From JAGNNV01 sp031412915 (GTDB lineage: Bacteria; Acidobacteriota; Vicinamibacteria; Fen-336; JAGNNV01), in the NCBI GenBank assembly GCA_031412915.1, contig JANODX010000054.1, forward strand, positions 1-64,000: 64,000 nt of DNA. The letters run 5' to 3'. The notes beneath the pieces were generated by a model, which had not been told where the DNA came from, did no database searches, and was given only the letters and a program-made list of their open reading frames with translations. A program made the translations under genes and the position numbers. Below, one piece after another: positions 52,841 through 61,917 of this stretch (position 1 is its first letter; the number at the start of each line of letters is the position of its first letter).

Positions 52841-53748
52841 GCGTCCTCTCGCTGTTTCTCTTTGGCCTGGGCCTTTGGGCTCCGAACCCGGGCGAAGCGG
52901 CGGCGGCGCAGGGTCAGACTCCGGCCCCTGGCTCCAGCACAACCGCGGCATCCTATGTGGTTGGCCCGGGCGATGTGCTGGACGTTTCCGTGCTGGATCA
53001 GCTCGACGTTTCCAGAACCACCACCGTTCAGCCCGACGGCCGTTTCACCATGCCTCTTCTGGGCGATCTCGAGGTCGCGGGAAAAACGATCTCCGAGATC
53101 CAGTCCCTGATCACCGAGCGGCTTTCCAGAGAGTTCCTGGTCAACCCCAGGGTCGAGGTTCGGGTGCGCGAATTCTCCAGCCAGTTCGCCCTCGTCCTCG
53201 GCGAGGTCGTGAATCCGGGCCGGCGCGCCCTCAGGGGCAACACCCGGTTGATCGATCTGCTGATCGAATCCGGAGGTTTCCGGCTCAGCGCATCGGGTGA
53301 GGTTCTGGTGCAACGAACCGAGGGTGTTTTTCCAAACGGGACGAAAAGCGTGCGTTTCCGCCTGGGCCACGCTTCGGGCTTGAACGAAGCGGATCGACTG
53401 AACGCCGAGCTGGTGCTGAAGAACGGCGACATCGTCACCGCGGCCCCGAGGTTCTATGTGACCGTGGATGGCGAGGTGTCGCGGCCGGGCCGGATCCTGG
53501 TCGAGACCGACCTGACCCTGCTCGGGGTTATCGCCGAATCGGGCGGGCTCTCGAAATTCGCCTCGTCCAAGGTCCGGATCATTCGCAGGAAGGCCGACGG
53601 CGTGGATCTCACCGGCTTCGGGCCATGTGACGGAGCGGTTGAGGACCTTTGCCTGGTCATCGACATCAAGGCGATCCGCAAGGGCAAGGTCCAGGATGTC
53701 GTGATGGCCCAGAACGACAAGGTGGTCGTATCCCGGCGCAAGTTCTGA
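52834..53748 (+). CDS. wza: Polysaccharide export protein, Wza family
   Basis: 304 residues. Signal peptide, then the Poly_export (BetaHairpin) domain: YVVGPGDVLDVSVLDQLDVS, VQPDGRFTMPLLGDLEVAGK and VNPRVEVRVREFSSQFALVL, followed by two SLBB-type domains (GEVVNPGRRALRGNTRLIDL; VDGEVSRPGRILVETDLTLL). The mature N-terminus has no Cys lipobox, so unlike E. coli Wza it is probably not a lipoprotein. It forms the periplasmic/outer-membrane conduit. Close to wzc (29-bp gap). Confidence 0.92.
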   Translation: MVSVLSLFLFGLGLWAPNPGEAAAAQGQTPAPGSSTTAASYVVGPGDVLDVSVLDQLDVSRTTTVQPDGRFTMPLLGDLEVAGKTISEIQSLITERLSREFLVNPRVEVRVREFSSQFALVLGEVVNPGRRALRGNTRLIDLLIESGGFRLSASGEVLVQRTEGVFPNGTKSVRFRLGHASGLNEADRLNAELVLKNGDIVTAAPRFYVTVDGEVSRPGRILVETDLTLLGVIAESGGLSKFASSKVRIIRRKADGVDLTGFGPCDGAVEDLCLVIDIKAIRKGKVQDVVMAQNDKVVVSRRKF

Positions 53749-53777
53749 GAAACCCCCCTCCGGCGTAGAGTTACCCG

Positions 53778-55901
53778 ATGTCGACCACAGTTCTCCCCAT
53801 TGGCGGCGAAGCGGGTTCGCCTCCTGGCGAGACCGATCTGGATGTCCGCTACTACGCGGGAGTCCTGTGGCGGGGTCGCTGGCTGGTCGTGGTCGCCGCT
53901 TTCCTCGGCGTCGCTCTTGCCTCCCTCATCGCGTACCTGCAGATCCCCGAGTATCAGGCTCAGTCCCTGGTGCAGATCGAGCCGCCCGTTCCTTTCTTCA
54001 TGGGGGTCAACGAGGCCCTGACGGGCGGGGGGGGCTATTGGCAGAACGCGGACTTCTACAACACCCAGTTCAAGATCATCACCTCGAAAGCGGTGGCCGA
54101 CCAGGTCATCGACGAGCTCAAACTGAAAGACAAGAGTCCTTTCAAGGAGTCGGCCGACCCCTCTGCCCTTTTTCTGAGCCACGTGGCGGTCGCGCCCGTC
54201 CCGGAGAGCCGGCTTGCGTTCATCAAGGTCTCCCACGAAGACCCGAGCGAAGCCGCTCTTTGGGCCAACCGCATCGCCGACGTCTACATTCGGCGCGCTC
54301 TCGACCAGCGTCTCGAATCGGCTCGAAAGGGTCTCGAGTGGTTGCGGGAAAGGATGGCCACCACCGAAGTTCAGATAAGGGACAAGAACGACACGCTCTA
54401 CAAGCAATACCAGCAGCAGGACTTCGTCCCGCAGGGCACGACGTCCGCGGTCAACACGTCTATCGAGAAGCTCCAGGGAGAACTGGTCGAGGTTCAGTCG
54501 AAGCGCATAGCACTCGATGCCGCGTACCGGCAGGCTCTCGACCTCAGGGCGCGAAACGAGAGTCTCGAAAGCGTTCCCCAGATTGCCCAGGATCCGGCCT
54601 GGATGGCTTTGCAGGCGCAAGTCGCGGCCATGGATCTCGAAAAGCAGCGTCTCAAGGAAAGGTATCGCGAGACTCATCCCGAGGTCGTTCGGATCGAAAC
54701 CTTCATCAAGGGTTTGCGGCAGAAGAAGGACGAAAGAGCGGGCGAGATCACGGGCCTGATGGAGAAAGAGCGGTCTCAGCTTCAGAAACGCGAGGCCCAG
54801 TTGCGCGCCGCCACCCAGGGCGAGAAAAGCGTCGCCGCGAACCAGAGCCGCCGGCTGGCGGAACTCGACACCATGAAAAAGCAGGCGGACTCGGCCTCCA
54901 GCATGTACGACGTCCTGCTCCAGAAACTGAATGAGTCGACCATCGCCGCGTCGGTCCAGTCGAACAACATCGTCTTGATCGACAAGGCGGTGAAGGGCGT
55001 CAAGATCCGTCCCAACAAGCCGCAGGCCGCCCTGGTCGGCCTCGCCGTGGGTTTGCTGCTCGGCGCGGCCCTGGTCCTCGGACGAGACTATTTCGACAAC
55101 ACGATCAAAGACCCGGACGAGGTCGAGCGCTATCTCCACCTGGATCTTCTGGCCGCGGTTCCGAAGTACGACGCGTCCAATGTCCATCTGGTCACCGAGG
55201 CCTACCAGAACCTGCGAACCTCTCTCATCTTTGCGCGGCGCGAGGACACCGGTCAGGTGGTGCTGGTCACCGGCACGGCGCCCCAGGAGGGAAAAACATC
55301 GACCATCGTCAATCTCGCGAAGTTGCTCGCCGCTTCGGGCGAGAAAACCCTGGTCATGGACCTCGACCTGCGACGAGCCCAGATCCACCGGCGGCTCGGG
55401 GTGTCAAAAGAGCCCGGCTTCAGCGATTACTTCACCAGGCGCGAAGATCTGGACCGGCTGGTGCAGCCCACCAAATCGCCGAATCTGTTCGTCTTGACCG
55501 CGGGCGCCTTGCCGCCAAATCCGCCCGCCCTGATCGCACGCAAACAGATGGGAGACCTGTTGGATCGTCTGCGCCGCCACTTCGATTGGATCCTCGTGGA
55601 CTCGCCTCCGCTGGCCTCCGTCACCGATGCCCTGCTCCTCGCCCGCTATTGCGATCTGGCCGTCTATGTCGTTCAGCACAACAAGATCGACAAGAAGGCC
55701 ATCAAGCGAAACATCCAGGCCCTTCAAAAGGTCACTCCCAACCTCATCGGTGTCGTCATTAACGGCCTGGACAGCAGGACTCGCGGCTACTACTACTACT
55801 ATTACAGCCAGGATCACAAAACCACGGGCGAAATCAAACGGCCGGAGACCGACCCGGGTGTGGCTCCAAAAACCCCGCGGCCCGCAGCTCGGGCGGTCTA
55901 G
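53778..55901 (+). CDS. wzc: Wzc-type co-polymerase with BY-kinase domain
   Basis: 707 residues. Wzz domain with two membrane helices (about 32-50 and 417-437), a long coiled coil between them (about 200-400), then the BY-kinase: Walker A TGTAPQEGKTS (about 498-508), Walker A' VMDLDLRR (about 525), Walker B ILVDSPP (about 604). A cluster of six Tyr in a row, RGYYYYYYSQD, near the C-terminus is the autophosphorylation site. Oligomerisation and phosphorylation cycles set chain length and drive export through Wza. Confidence 0.95.
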   Translation: MSTTVLPIGGEAGSPPGETDLDVRYYAGVLWRGRWLVVVAAFLGVALASLIAYLQIPEYQAQSLVQIEPPVPFFMGVNEALTGGGGYWQNADFYNTQFKIITSKAVADQVIDELKLKDKSPFKESADPSALFLSHVAVAPVPESRLAFIKVSHEDPSEAALWANRIADVYIRRALDQRLESARKGLEWLRERMATTEVQIRDKNDTLYKQYQQQDFVPQGTTSAVNTSIEKLQGELVEVQSKRIALDAAYRQALDLRARNESLESVPQIAQDPAWMALQAQVAAMDLEKQRLKERYRETHPEVVRIETFIKGLRQKKDERAGEITGLMEKERSQLQKREAQLRAATQGEKSVAANQSRRLAELDTMKKQADSASSMYDVLLQKLNESTIAASVQSNNIVLIDKAVKGVKIRPNKPQAALVGLAVGLLLGAALVLGRDYFDNTIKDPDEVERYLHLDLLAAVPKYDASNVHLVTEAYQNLRTSLIFARREDTGQVVLVTGTAPQEGKTSTIVNLAKLLAASGEKTLVMDLDLRRAQIHRRLGVSKEPGFSDYFTRREDLDRLVQPTKSPNLFVLTAGALPPNPPALIARKQMGDLLDRLRRHFDWILVDSPPLASVTDALLLARYCDLAVYVVQHNKIDKKAIKRNIQALQKVTPNLIGVVINGLDSRTRGYYYYYYSQDHKTTGEIKRPETDPGVAPKTPRPAARAV

Positions 55902-55931
55902 AAACCGGGCTGGAAGAGCGCCAAAGGACGA

Positions 55932-56996
55932 CTAGGCTCGCATCAGCGACGCGCCCCAGTTCATCCCCGCGCCGAAAGCCACCATCAGAATGAGGTCGCC
56001 CTTGCGCACCCGTCCGGCCCGAGAGGACTCGTCGTAGAGAAGCGGAATCGTGGCGGCGGTGGTGTTGCCGTAGCGTTCGATGTTGTGGACCACCTTCTCG
56101 GAGGGAATCCCGAGTTGTTTGGCGCAGTACTCGTTGATTCTCAGGTTCGCCTGGTGCATCAAGACCAGGGACAGGTCGGAGATCGAGACACCCTGGCGTT
56201 TCATGAGTTCGGTCGCCACTTCGATCATCTTTGTGGTGGCCATCTTGAACACGGCCCGGCCGTCCATCACGGGAACGTGGTCGCCCCGCTCGATCTGCTC
56301 GGGACTCGTGTAGGGGCGCAGGCGGAAACCGGTTCCCGGCACATAAAGCTTGTCGAGGTCTTTGCCATCGCCGCACAGGATGGTCTCGATGATTCCCCGA
56401 TTTCCGGAGGGGTCCGCCTTGACGACCACCGCGGAGGCCGCGTCGCCAAAGAGCACCACCAGGTTGCGAAACCGCGAGTTCCATTCGAAATCCGCGGCGG
56501 AAATGGGGCCGGGGTCGCGTCCATGAATCACGTCCCACGACCTGGCGGAGAAGGGGAGGAAGCCGGTGTGGACCTCGGCCCCGACCAGCAGAACGGTTTT
56601 CGCCAGTCCGGACCGGATGTAGGCGTCGGCCAGCTGCAGACCGTAGAGAAAGCCGGTGCATTGCTGCCGGATGTCAAGACACGGGATCTGCCGGAGACCC
56701 AGGCGGTTCTGATAGATGCCGGAGTTTCCAGGGAAAAAATAATCCGGGGTCATGGTGGCCGAAACGACGAGATCGATCTCCTCGCGGGCGATGCCGCTGC
56801 TCTCGATCGCCCGCTCTGCCGCGGCCACACCGAGGTCCGCGCTGGAGGTCCCGGGGTCGACGAAGTAGCGGGTTTCAACCCCGCTCCGCTCCCGGATCCA
56901 GGCGTCGTTCGTGTCGAGAACTCTCGACAACATCTCGTTGGTGACGCAGTTCTTCGCTATTTCGGAACCGCTGCCGGCGATCATGGCGCTTGTCAT
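55932..56996 (-). CDS. fabH: 3-oxoacyl-ACP synthase III (FabH/KAS III)
   Basis: 354 residues. Catalytic triad C113 (DIRQQCTGFLYG), H281 (LMHQANLRI) and N311 (ERYGNTTAAT), with the N-terminal TNDAWIRERSGVETRYF. It starts fatty-acid synthesis by condensing an acyl-CoA with malonyl-ACP, or a related condensation; paralogues also serve in specialised pathways. It converges with wzc and lies 30 bp downstream of the VWFA genes on the same strand. Confidence 0.92.
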   Translation of the reverse strand: MTSAMIAGSGSEIAKNCVTNEMLSRVLDTNDAWIRERSGVETRYFVDPGTSSADLGVAAAERAIESSGIAREEIDLVVSATMTPDYFFPGNSGIYQNRLGLRQIPCLDIRQQCTGFLYGLQLADAYIRSGLAKTVLLVGAEVHTGFLPFSARSWDVIHGRDPGPISAADFEWNSRFRNLVVLFGDAASAVVVKADPSGNRGIIETILCGDGKDLDKLYVPGTGFRLRPYTSPEQIERGDHVPVMDGRAVFKMATTKMIEVATELMKRQGVSISDLSLVLMHQANLRINEYCAKQLGIPSEKVVHNIERYGNTTAATIPLLYDESSRAGRVRKGDLILMVAFGAGMNWGASLMRA

Positions 56997-57026
56997 TGGG
57001 GCAGGTCTTCTCCGTTTCCGATCTGG

Positions 57027-57971
57027 TCAGGCCTTGGGACCGAAGTAGCCTAGCTTGTAGCGCAGGAGAACGTTCTCGCGCGCGGGAAGGCGCACGACGA
57101 TGCGGCGATAGCGCCCGTCCCTTCGCAGGTTTGTGGGCACGTAACCCATGCTGTACTGAGTCCGCATCTCTTCGGCAATGCGGTCATAAACAGAATCCAG
57201 TTCCTGAATCTGAGCGGGAAAGAAGGCTTGGCCCCCGGTCTCGCGGGCCAGAACAGATAGCAGATGAGTGGCCTGGGAGAAGGCCGCCCGGCCCTTGTCT
57301 CCCTCGAAATCGGCGGTCAAGCGAATGGAATAGATCGAGATTTCGGCCTTTCGCGCCAGTTCGATCACCTGCTCGTCCGTGACGATGGACGCGGTGTTCT
57401 CGCCGTCGGACAGCAGAATGATCGCCTGTCGGCGCGCCGCCGGCCCGGCCAGTTTCTCCTTCTGGAGGTCCTTGATGGAGATATAGAAGGCGTTGTGCAA
57501 CGCGGTTGGACCTGCCGGCCGCAGACGATCGATGCCGGCCTCGAGAGCCGCCTTGTCGTTCGTGAAGTCCTGCAGGACATCGATTCGGTTGTTGAAGGCC
57601 ACCACCCGGGCGCGATCCGCCGCGACCAGAGTGGAGACGAACCTTTTGGCGGCGACCTGGGCCGCCCCCATCTTTTCGTCCATGGACGCGGATGCGTCCA
57701 TGAGCAGGACTACGGACAGGGGAAGGCGGTCCCGGTTGAAGATGGCGAGTTCCTGCTTGACCCCGTCTTCATAGACGGAGAAGGCATCGCGGTCGAGACC
57801 GGACACCAGACGTCCCTGAGCGTCGGTGACCGTGACGGTGAGATTGATGATGTCGACGGACGAGCCGAACGTCAGGGGGGGCTGCCCCTGGGTCTGGGAG
57901 AAGGCCAGGGCGCCGGCCGCGCACCCGAACGCGGCGGAGAGTAGAAGGCCGCTTCGATATCGAAGGGTCAC
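57027..57971 (-). CDS. Secreted VWFA-related protein 1
   Basis: 314 residues with a signal-like start (LLLSAAFGCAAGALA). The VWA domain carries the MIDAS motif DASASM (about 91-96: VLLMDASASMDEK) and LLSDGENTAS. The leading INLTVTVTDAQGRLVSGLDR segment is typical of the Acidobacterial VWFA-related family (TIGR03436-like). Function unknown; they are thought to bind metal and partner proteins outside the cytoplasm. Its GTG overlaps the stop of the second VWFA gene (57968). Confidence 0.88.
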   Translation of the reverse strand: MTLRYRSGLLLSAAFGCAAGALAFSQTQGQPPLTFGSSVDIINLTVTVTDAQGRLVSGLDRDAFSVYEDGVKQELAIFNRDRLPLSVVLLMDASASMDEKMGAAQVAAKRFVSTLVAADRARVVAFNNRIDVLQDFTNDKAALEAGIDRLRPAGPTALHNAFYISIKDLQKEKLAGPAARRQAIILLSDGENTASIVTDEQVIELARKAEISIYSIRLTADFEGDKGRAAFSQATHLLSVLARETGGQAFFPAQIQELDSVYDRIAEEMRTQYSMGYVPTNLRRDGRYRRIVVRLPARENVLLRYKLGYFGPKA

Positions 57972-58840
57972 GGCGAAGATGTCTCTTTTTTGGGTATGGA
58001 CAGTCGGACCTTCACCGAGGGCCGCGCCACCTGAAGCGCGATCCGAGATCGTCGGCTGTCCCTGGTCTGAAGATAGCTCAGACGATACGTGCAGCGGAGA
58101 TCGGCCGCGACTCTTTGCAGGGCGGCCGACACCCCCATCGCCGTCAATGCCCGCTCCAAGCGCCCCGCCGTGTCTTCGGTGAGCGTGCCGAAGACGAAGT
58201 CGTAATCCTCCTCGGACAAATCACCGCCCCCCGAGGGTTCACCTCGCGCCGAAACCGCTACACCTGCGACCTCAACCCCGGTCTTCATGACACGGTCGAC
58301 AATCCCTTGCCGGTTGTCGTTCGAAAAGCCCGGGCCGATCCCCGAAAGAAAAACCACGATCCTCCGGCCTCCTTCCTTCTTCTGGAGGTCGGCGGAGGCC
58401 TCGACCAGGGCGTCCAGGACCGTGTTCCCGCCGGTGGGTGCAATTCGGCTGAGCCGAGATTCGATTCCTCGCCAAGCGCCGTCCTCTCCCAGGCTGATGT
58501 CGTCCACAACTTTGACCGGGCGGTCCCCCGTCGTCCAAACCGACAACCGGGTGGTCTCGGGCAGCGAAGCGACGAAGGCTTTGGCGGCGGCTATGAACTC
58601 GACCCTATAGGTCGAAGCCGCGGCCTCTGATGAATCGAGGAGCAGCGCCACCAGGGCGGGACCATCGTCCTTCTCGAACCTGGTGACCTGGAGGGTCACC
58701 CGAGATTCGGTCAGGGAGACGTCTGCCGCCTCCAGATCGCGAACCGGGGCGCCCTTGGCGTCGGAAACGACCGCGCGTATCGAGTAGGTGCTGGGGGCCG
58801 GCTGAAAGAGGGTGGATAGGACAAGAAGGCAGGGAATCAC
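57968..58840 (-). CDS. Secreted VWFA-related protein 2
   Basis: 290 residues with a signal-like start (CLLVLSTLFQPAPS). The VWA domain has LLLDSSEAAAS in place of the DxSxS MIDAS motif: the first Asp and Ser-Ser are present but the last Ser is altered, so metal binding may be weaker. The N-terminal RAVVSDAKGAPVRDLEAADV segment matches the first protein. It is upstream of and translationally coupled to it, suggesting that the pair acts together. Confidence 0.82.
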   Translation of the reverse strand: MIPCLLVLSTLFQPAPSTYSIRAVVSDAKGAPVRDLEAADVSLTESRVTLQVTRFEKDDGPALVALLLDSSEAAASTYRVEFIAAAKAFVASLPETTRLSVWTTGDRPVKVVDDISLGEDGAWRGIESRLSRIAPTGGNTVLDALVEASADLQKKEGGRRIVVFLSGIGPGFSNDNRQGIVDRVMKTGVEVAGVAVSARGEPSGGGDLSEEDYDFVFGTLTEDTAGRLERALTAMGVSAALQRVAADLRCTYRLSYLQTRDSRRSRIALQVARPSVKVRLSIPKKETSSP

Positions 58841-58902
58841 ACCGACTCTTCTATCATGCGACTACTGGATCCTTGGAGCAGAGAGGAGCCTGGTTAGCCA
58901 TA

Positions 58903-59457
58903 GTGATAGCCCAAGCCAAGACCGCGGTCGTCATCACGGTGAGCGATTCCGTCCACGCGGGCACGCGGGAGGATCTGTCCGGGCCGGAGACCCGAAGAGG
59001 CCTGGAGGGCCTCGGCCTCGAGGTCGATGGGCCACTGGTGGTTCCAGACGAAGAGGACATGATCTCGAAGCTCCTGGTGTTCTCGGCCGACCGCGCCGAT
59101 CTGGTCGTGACCACCGGAGGCACGGGTCTGGGGCCAAGAGACGTGACACCCGAAGCCACCCGGCGGATTATCGACCGGGAAGCGCCGGGCCTGGCGGAGC
59201 TTATCCGGCTCCGTGGACTGGACCGAACCGTCTACGCCGCCCTGTCCCGTGGGGTTTGCGGCGTCCGGGGAAGAAGTCTGATCGTGAACCTGCCCGGGTC
59301 GCCACGGGGGGTTTCGGAAGGGCTTCTGGCCCTGTCCCCGGTTCTGCTCCACGCCCTTGACTTGATCGTCGGGAACACCGAACACGGACCTGCGGTCGGG
59401 ACAAGCGAAGGTTTGTCGCCGGTACGTGCCTCTGGTAGCCTCTCGCCCAGCAAATGA
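58903..59457 (+). CDS. MoaB/Mog-like molybdenum cofactor protein
   Basis: About 184 residues from GTG 58903 (a TTG at 58873 is also possible). MoCF-binding fold: KTAVVITVSDSVHAGTREDL, VVPDEEDMISKLLVF, and the signature LVVTTGGTGLGPRDVTPEAT, then IVNLPGSPRGVSEGLLAL. Members adenylate molybdopterin or act as MoaB. No other molybdenum gene is nearby. It stands 66 bp upstream of the atp genes on the same strand. Confidence 0.9.
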   Translation: MIAQAKTAVVITVSDSVHAGTREDLSGPETRRGLEGLGLEVDGPLVVPDEEDMISKLLVFSADRADLVVTTGGTGLGPRDVTPEATRRIIDREAPGLAELIRLRGLDRTVYAALSRGVCGVRGRSLIVNLPGSPRGVSEGLLALSPVLLHALDLIVGNTEHGPAVGTSEGLSPVRASGSLSPSK

Positions 59458-59523
59458 CGGGTGCCTGGCCGGATCCGTCTCCGCGATTCGGTCAAAGGTG
59501 TTGGTCCAGGGTGAGATAAGGGC

Positions 59524-59769
59524 ATGGGTCCCGAGCGAAACCGTTCGACGAGCGATTTCGAGCGAGTCATCCGCGAAGCGGCTCCGTATCTAGGCATGGG
59601 CACTGCGCTTGCCGTCACCGTGGGGCTGTGTTCCGCCCTGGGGTTCTGGCTTGACCGATGGGCGGGGACAAAGCCCTGGCTCGCTCTCATCTTTGGCTCG
59701 TTGGGGGTGGTCACAGCCCTCGTGCAGTTTGCCAGGATGGCGTCAAACCTCAACAAGCCCAGGCCCTGA
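59524..59769 (+). CDS. AtpZ/AtpI-like small membrane subunit
   Basis: 81 residues, two membrane helices (MGTALAVTVGLCSALGFWLD and PWLALIFGSLGVVTALVQFA) with a short acidic/Arg-containing cytoplasmic head. The loop FWLDRWAGTKPWL matches AtpZ-type proteins at the start of many atp operons, thought to help c-ring assembly or Mg/Ca entry. Begins the atp group here. Confidence 0.85.
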   Translation: MGPERNRSTSDFERVIREAAPYLGMGTALAVTVGLCSALGFWLDRWAGTKPWLALIFGSLGVVTALVQFARMASNLNKPRP

Positions 59770-59814
59770 TCTCAAGGCCTGGATCTCAAAGAACGAACAA
59801 GAACCTTTCAAGCC

Positions 59815-60201
59815 TTGATCACCTCGCTTCAACTGGCGTTCGGCATGACCCTCTTTGCGGCCGCGTCTTCGCTGATCGCCGTGGGTTTGACCTCCGACAC
59901 GGCGGCGGAGACGGCGGTGCTTTTCTCGGCGCTTCTCGCAACCGTGAACGCTCTTCTCGCTTTGTGGCTCTCGCACATCGGGGCGACGCGGACCTCGACG
60001 AAGGCGTTCTTCGGCGCCGTCCTCGGAGGCATGCTGTTGCGAATGGGGACCACCCTCGCGGGATTTGTGATCGGCCTTAAGGTTCTCCTCCTTCCCGCGA
60101 TGGCTTTCGCGGCCGCCCTTCTGACGTACACCGGTTTGTTCATTGCCGCCGAAGTGACTTTGTGGTCACGGCAGAATTTTTCTCCACGGGTTCAATCGTG
60201 A
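59815..60201 (+). CDS. atpI: ATP synthase subunit I-like membrane protein
   Basis: 128 residues from a TTG start. Four hydrophobic segments (FGMTLFAAASSLIAVGLT, ETAVLFSALLATVNALLALW, KAFFGAVLGGMLLRMGTTLA, LLPAMAFAAALLTYTGLFIA) match the size and layout of AtpI. Assignment is mainly by position between atpZ and atpB. Its stop overlaps the atpB start (TGATG). Confidence 0.7.
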   Translation: MITSLQLAFGMTLFAAASSLIAVGLTSDTAAETAVLFSALLATVNALLALWLSHIGATRTSTKAFFGAVLGGMLLRMGTTLAGFVIGLKVLLLPAMAFAAALLTYTGLFIAAEVTLWSRQNFSPRVQS

Positions 60202-61097
60202 TGATCTTTGGCGCCTGGATTCTGGCGGTCGCCCTGGCCTCGTCTCCACAGCATGAGGCCGCGAAGGAAGTCTCGACCCCTTCACCCGCGGGCGCGACTT
60301 CGCCGAGCGACCACCCGCAGGAAAGCGGTGAGAGCCCGGCCCAAATCCTCATGCACCATGTCACGGACCAGGCCGAGTATCGTCCGTTCGGCCTGCCCAT
60401 CGCCTTCCCGACCAAGCACATGTTCTTTCTTCTCGCGGTCATGGCCCTCGTCATCGGGGTCGCCCGAGTGGCCATCGCGAGTTACCGGAATGGCGCACCC
60501 AGAGGCGTGGGTTCGGTGGTCGAGACGCTGGTCGCCTACGTCCGGGACGAAATCGCCGAGAAGAGCATCGGCCACGGGGAGGGGGCGAAGTACACCCCGC
60601 TGCTCCTGAGCTTCTTCTTCTTCATTCTCTTCGCCGCCCTGTTCGGTCTGCTCCCTTTCAGCGCCACCTCGACCGGCAACCTCTCCGTCACCTTCGCCCT
60701 GGCCTTTATCTCGTTCGCGGCCCAGCAGTACGCGGGCATGTCGAAGTACGGTGTCGTCGGACACTTCAAGAACCTGGTGCCTCATGGGTTGCCCGGCCCG
60801 CTGTTGGTGGTGATGATCCCCATCGAATTTCTAGGCATGTTCACCAAGCCGTTCGCGCTCATGATCCGGCTCTTCGCCAATATGCTGGCCGGACACATGA
60901 TGATCGCGGCCCTTCTGATGCTGGTGCCGCTGTGCTACCCGATTTCTCAGACCCTGGGCATCGTGATGATCCCCATTTCCCTGGGGATGGCGCTGTTCAT
61001 CATGTGCCTCGAGGTGCTGGTGGCCTTTATTCAGGCCTACGTATTCACGCTCTTTTCCGCGATGTTCATCGGGATGTACGCTCATCCTTCACACTAG
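60201..61097 (+). CDS. atpB: F0F1 ATP synthase subunit a
   Basis: 298 residues from the ATG that overlaps the previous stop; an in-frame upstream start lies inside atpI. A longer than usual periplasmic N-terminus (Ser/Pro-rich, about 15-50) precedes the membrane core. The essential arginine is present in FALMIRLFANMLAGH, next to the c-ring interface, and GLLPFSATSTGNLSVTFALA is the family's next signature. It forms the proton half-channels. Confidence 0.95.
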   Translation: MIFGAWILAVALASSPQHEAAKEVSTPSPAGATSPSDHPQESGESPAQILMHHVTDQAEYRPFGLPIAFPTKHMFFLLAVMALVIGVARVAIASYRNGAPRGVGSVVETLVAYVRDEIAEKSIGHGEGAKYTPLLLSFFFFILFAALFGLLPFSATSTGNLSVTFALAFISFAAQQYAGMSKYGVVGHFKNLVPHGLPGPLLVVMIPIEFLGMFTKPFALMIRLFANMLAGHMMIAALLMLVPLCYPISQTLGIVMIPISLGMALFIMCLEVLVAFIQAYVFTLFSAMFIGMYAHPSH

Positions 61098-61145
61098 AAT
61101 TCCCCCCGCCCCAAAAAACCACTTCTAAACAGGAGCAAATCGCAC

Positions 61146-61376
61146 ATGGACAACCCAGTAGGACTCGCGTATCTCGGCGCCGGACTCGGCAGTGGTCTCG
61201 CCATCATTGGTGGCGGGCTTGGAATTGGAAAGCTTGCCGCCTCCGCGATGGAGGGCATCGCCCGTCAGCCCAGCGCCGCCGGTGAAGTTCGCGGGGCCAT
61301 GATCGTAGCCGCCGGCTTGATCGAAGGCGCCACCCTGTTCGCGCTCGTCATCATGATTCTGCTCGTCATCAAGTAA
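61146..61376 (+). CDS. atpE: F0F1 ATP synthase subunit c
   Basis: 76 residues, a two-helix hairpin with the polar ARQP loop (39-42) and the ion-binding Glu at 60 (GLIEGATLF). The residue pattern around the Glu does not show the Gln/Ser pair of sodium-coupled rings, so proton coupling is more likely. AGGAG lies 10 bases before the ATG. Confidence 0.95.
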   Translation: MDNPVGLAYLGAGLGSGLAIIGGGLGIGKLAASAMEGIARQPSAAGEVRGAMIVAAGLIEGATLFALVIMILLVIK

Positions 61377-61380
61377 GACC

Positions 61381-61914
61381 TTGTTCTCGAACTTGACGCC
61401 CCTCCTCTTCCTGAAGGGGGGATTGACGGACATCGACTGGACGCTCTCGGTCTTTACCATCGTGGTGTTCGTTCTTTTCGTGCTTGTTCTTTCGAAGTTC
61501 GCCTGGGGACCTCTCCTGGCCGCGATCGATGCGCGGGAAAAGTCGATACGGGAAGCCATCGAAGGATCCCAAAAGGCCAACGCCGAAGCCGCGGCTCTTC
61601 TCGCTCAGCACAAGGATCTGGTCCGCCAGGTCGGCGCGGAACGGGAAGAGATCATCACGAAAGCCGCGAAGGAAGCCGAAGTGTTCAGGGCGGACTTGAT
61701 GGCCAAGGCACGCTCCGATGGCGAGGACATCGTGCGTCGTGCGAAGGAGCAGATCGCGCGCGAGACCACGGTTGCCCTGGCCAAGATTCGTGAAGAAGTG
61801 GCAGACCTCGCCGTTCTCGGCGCTTCGAAGATCGTGGCCTCGTCCATGACGCCCGAGGCGCAGAAGAAGCTGGTCACCGATTTCGTCAACACCCTTCCGA
61901 AGATCAAGAACTAG
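61381..61914 (+). CDS. atpF: F0F1 ATP synthase subunit b
   Basis: 177 residues, TTG start 4 bp after the atpE stop. A single N-terminal helix (SVFTIVVFVLFVLVLSKFAW) followed by a long charged coiled coil (AREKSIREAIEGSQKANAEA ...) as in the peripheral stalk. It ends at 61914, after which an SCP2 gene follows in place of the usual delta subunit gene. Confidence 0.93.
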   Translation: MFSNLTPLLFLKGGLTDIDWTLSVFTIVVFVLFVLVLSKFAWGPLLAAIDAREKSIREAIEGSQKANAEAAALLAQHKDLVRQVGAEREEIITKAAKEAEVFRADLMAKARSDGEDIVRRAKEQIARETTVALAKIREEVADLAVLGASKIVASSMTPEAQKKLVTDFVNTLPKIKN

Positions 61915-61917
61915 AGC

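Noticed and set aside
53454..55388. 644-codon minus-strand open frame opposite wza/wzc
   Set aside because: It is antisense to well-supported wza and wzc, has no motif and reflects few stops in GC-rich DNA.
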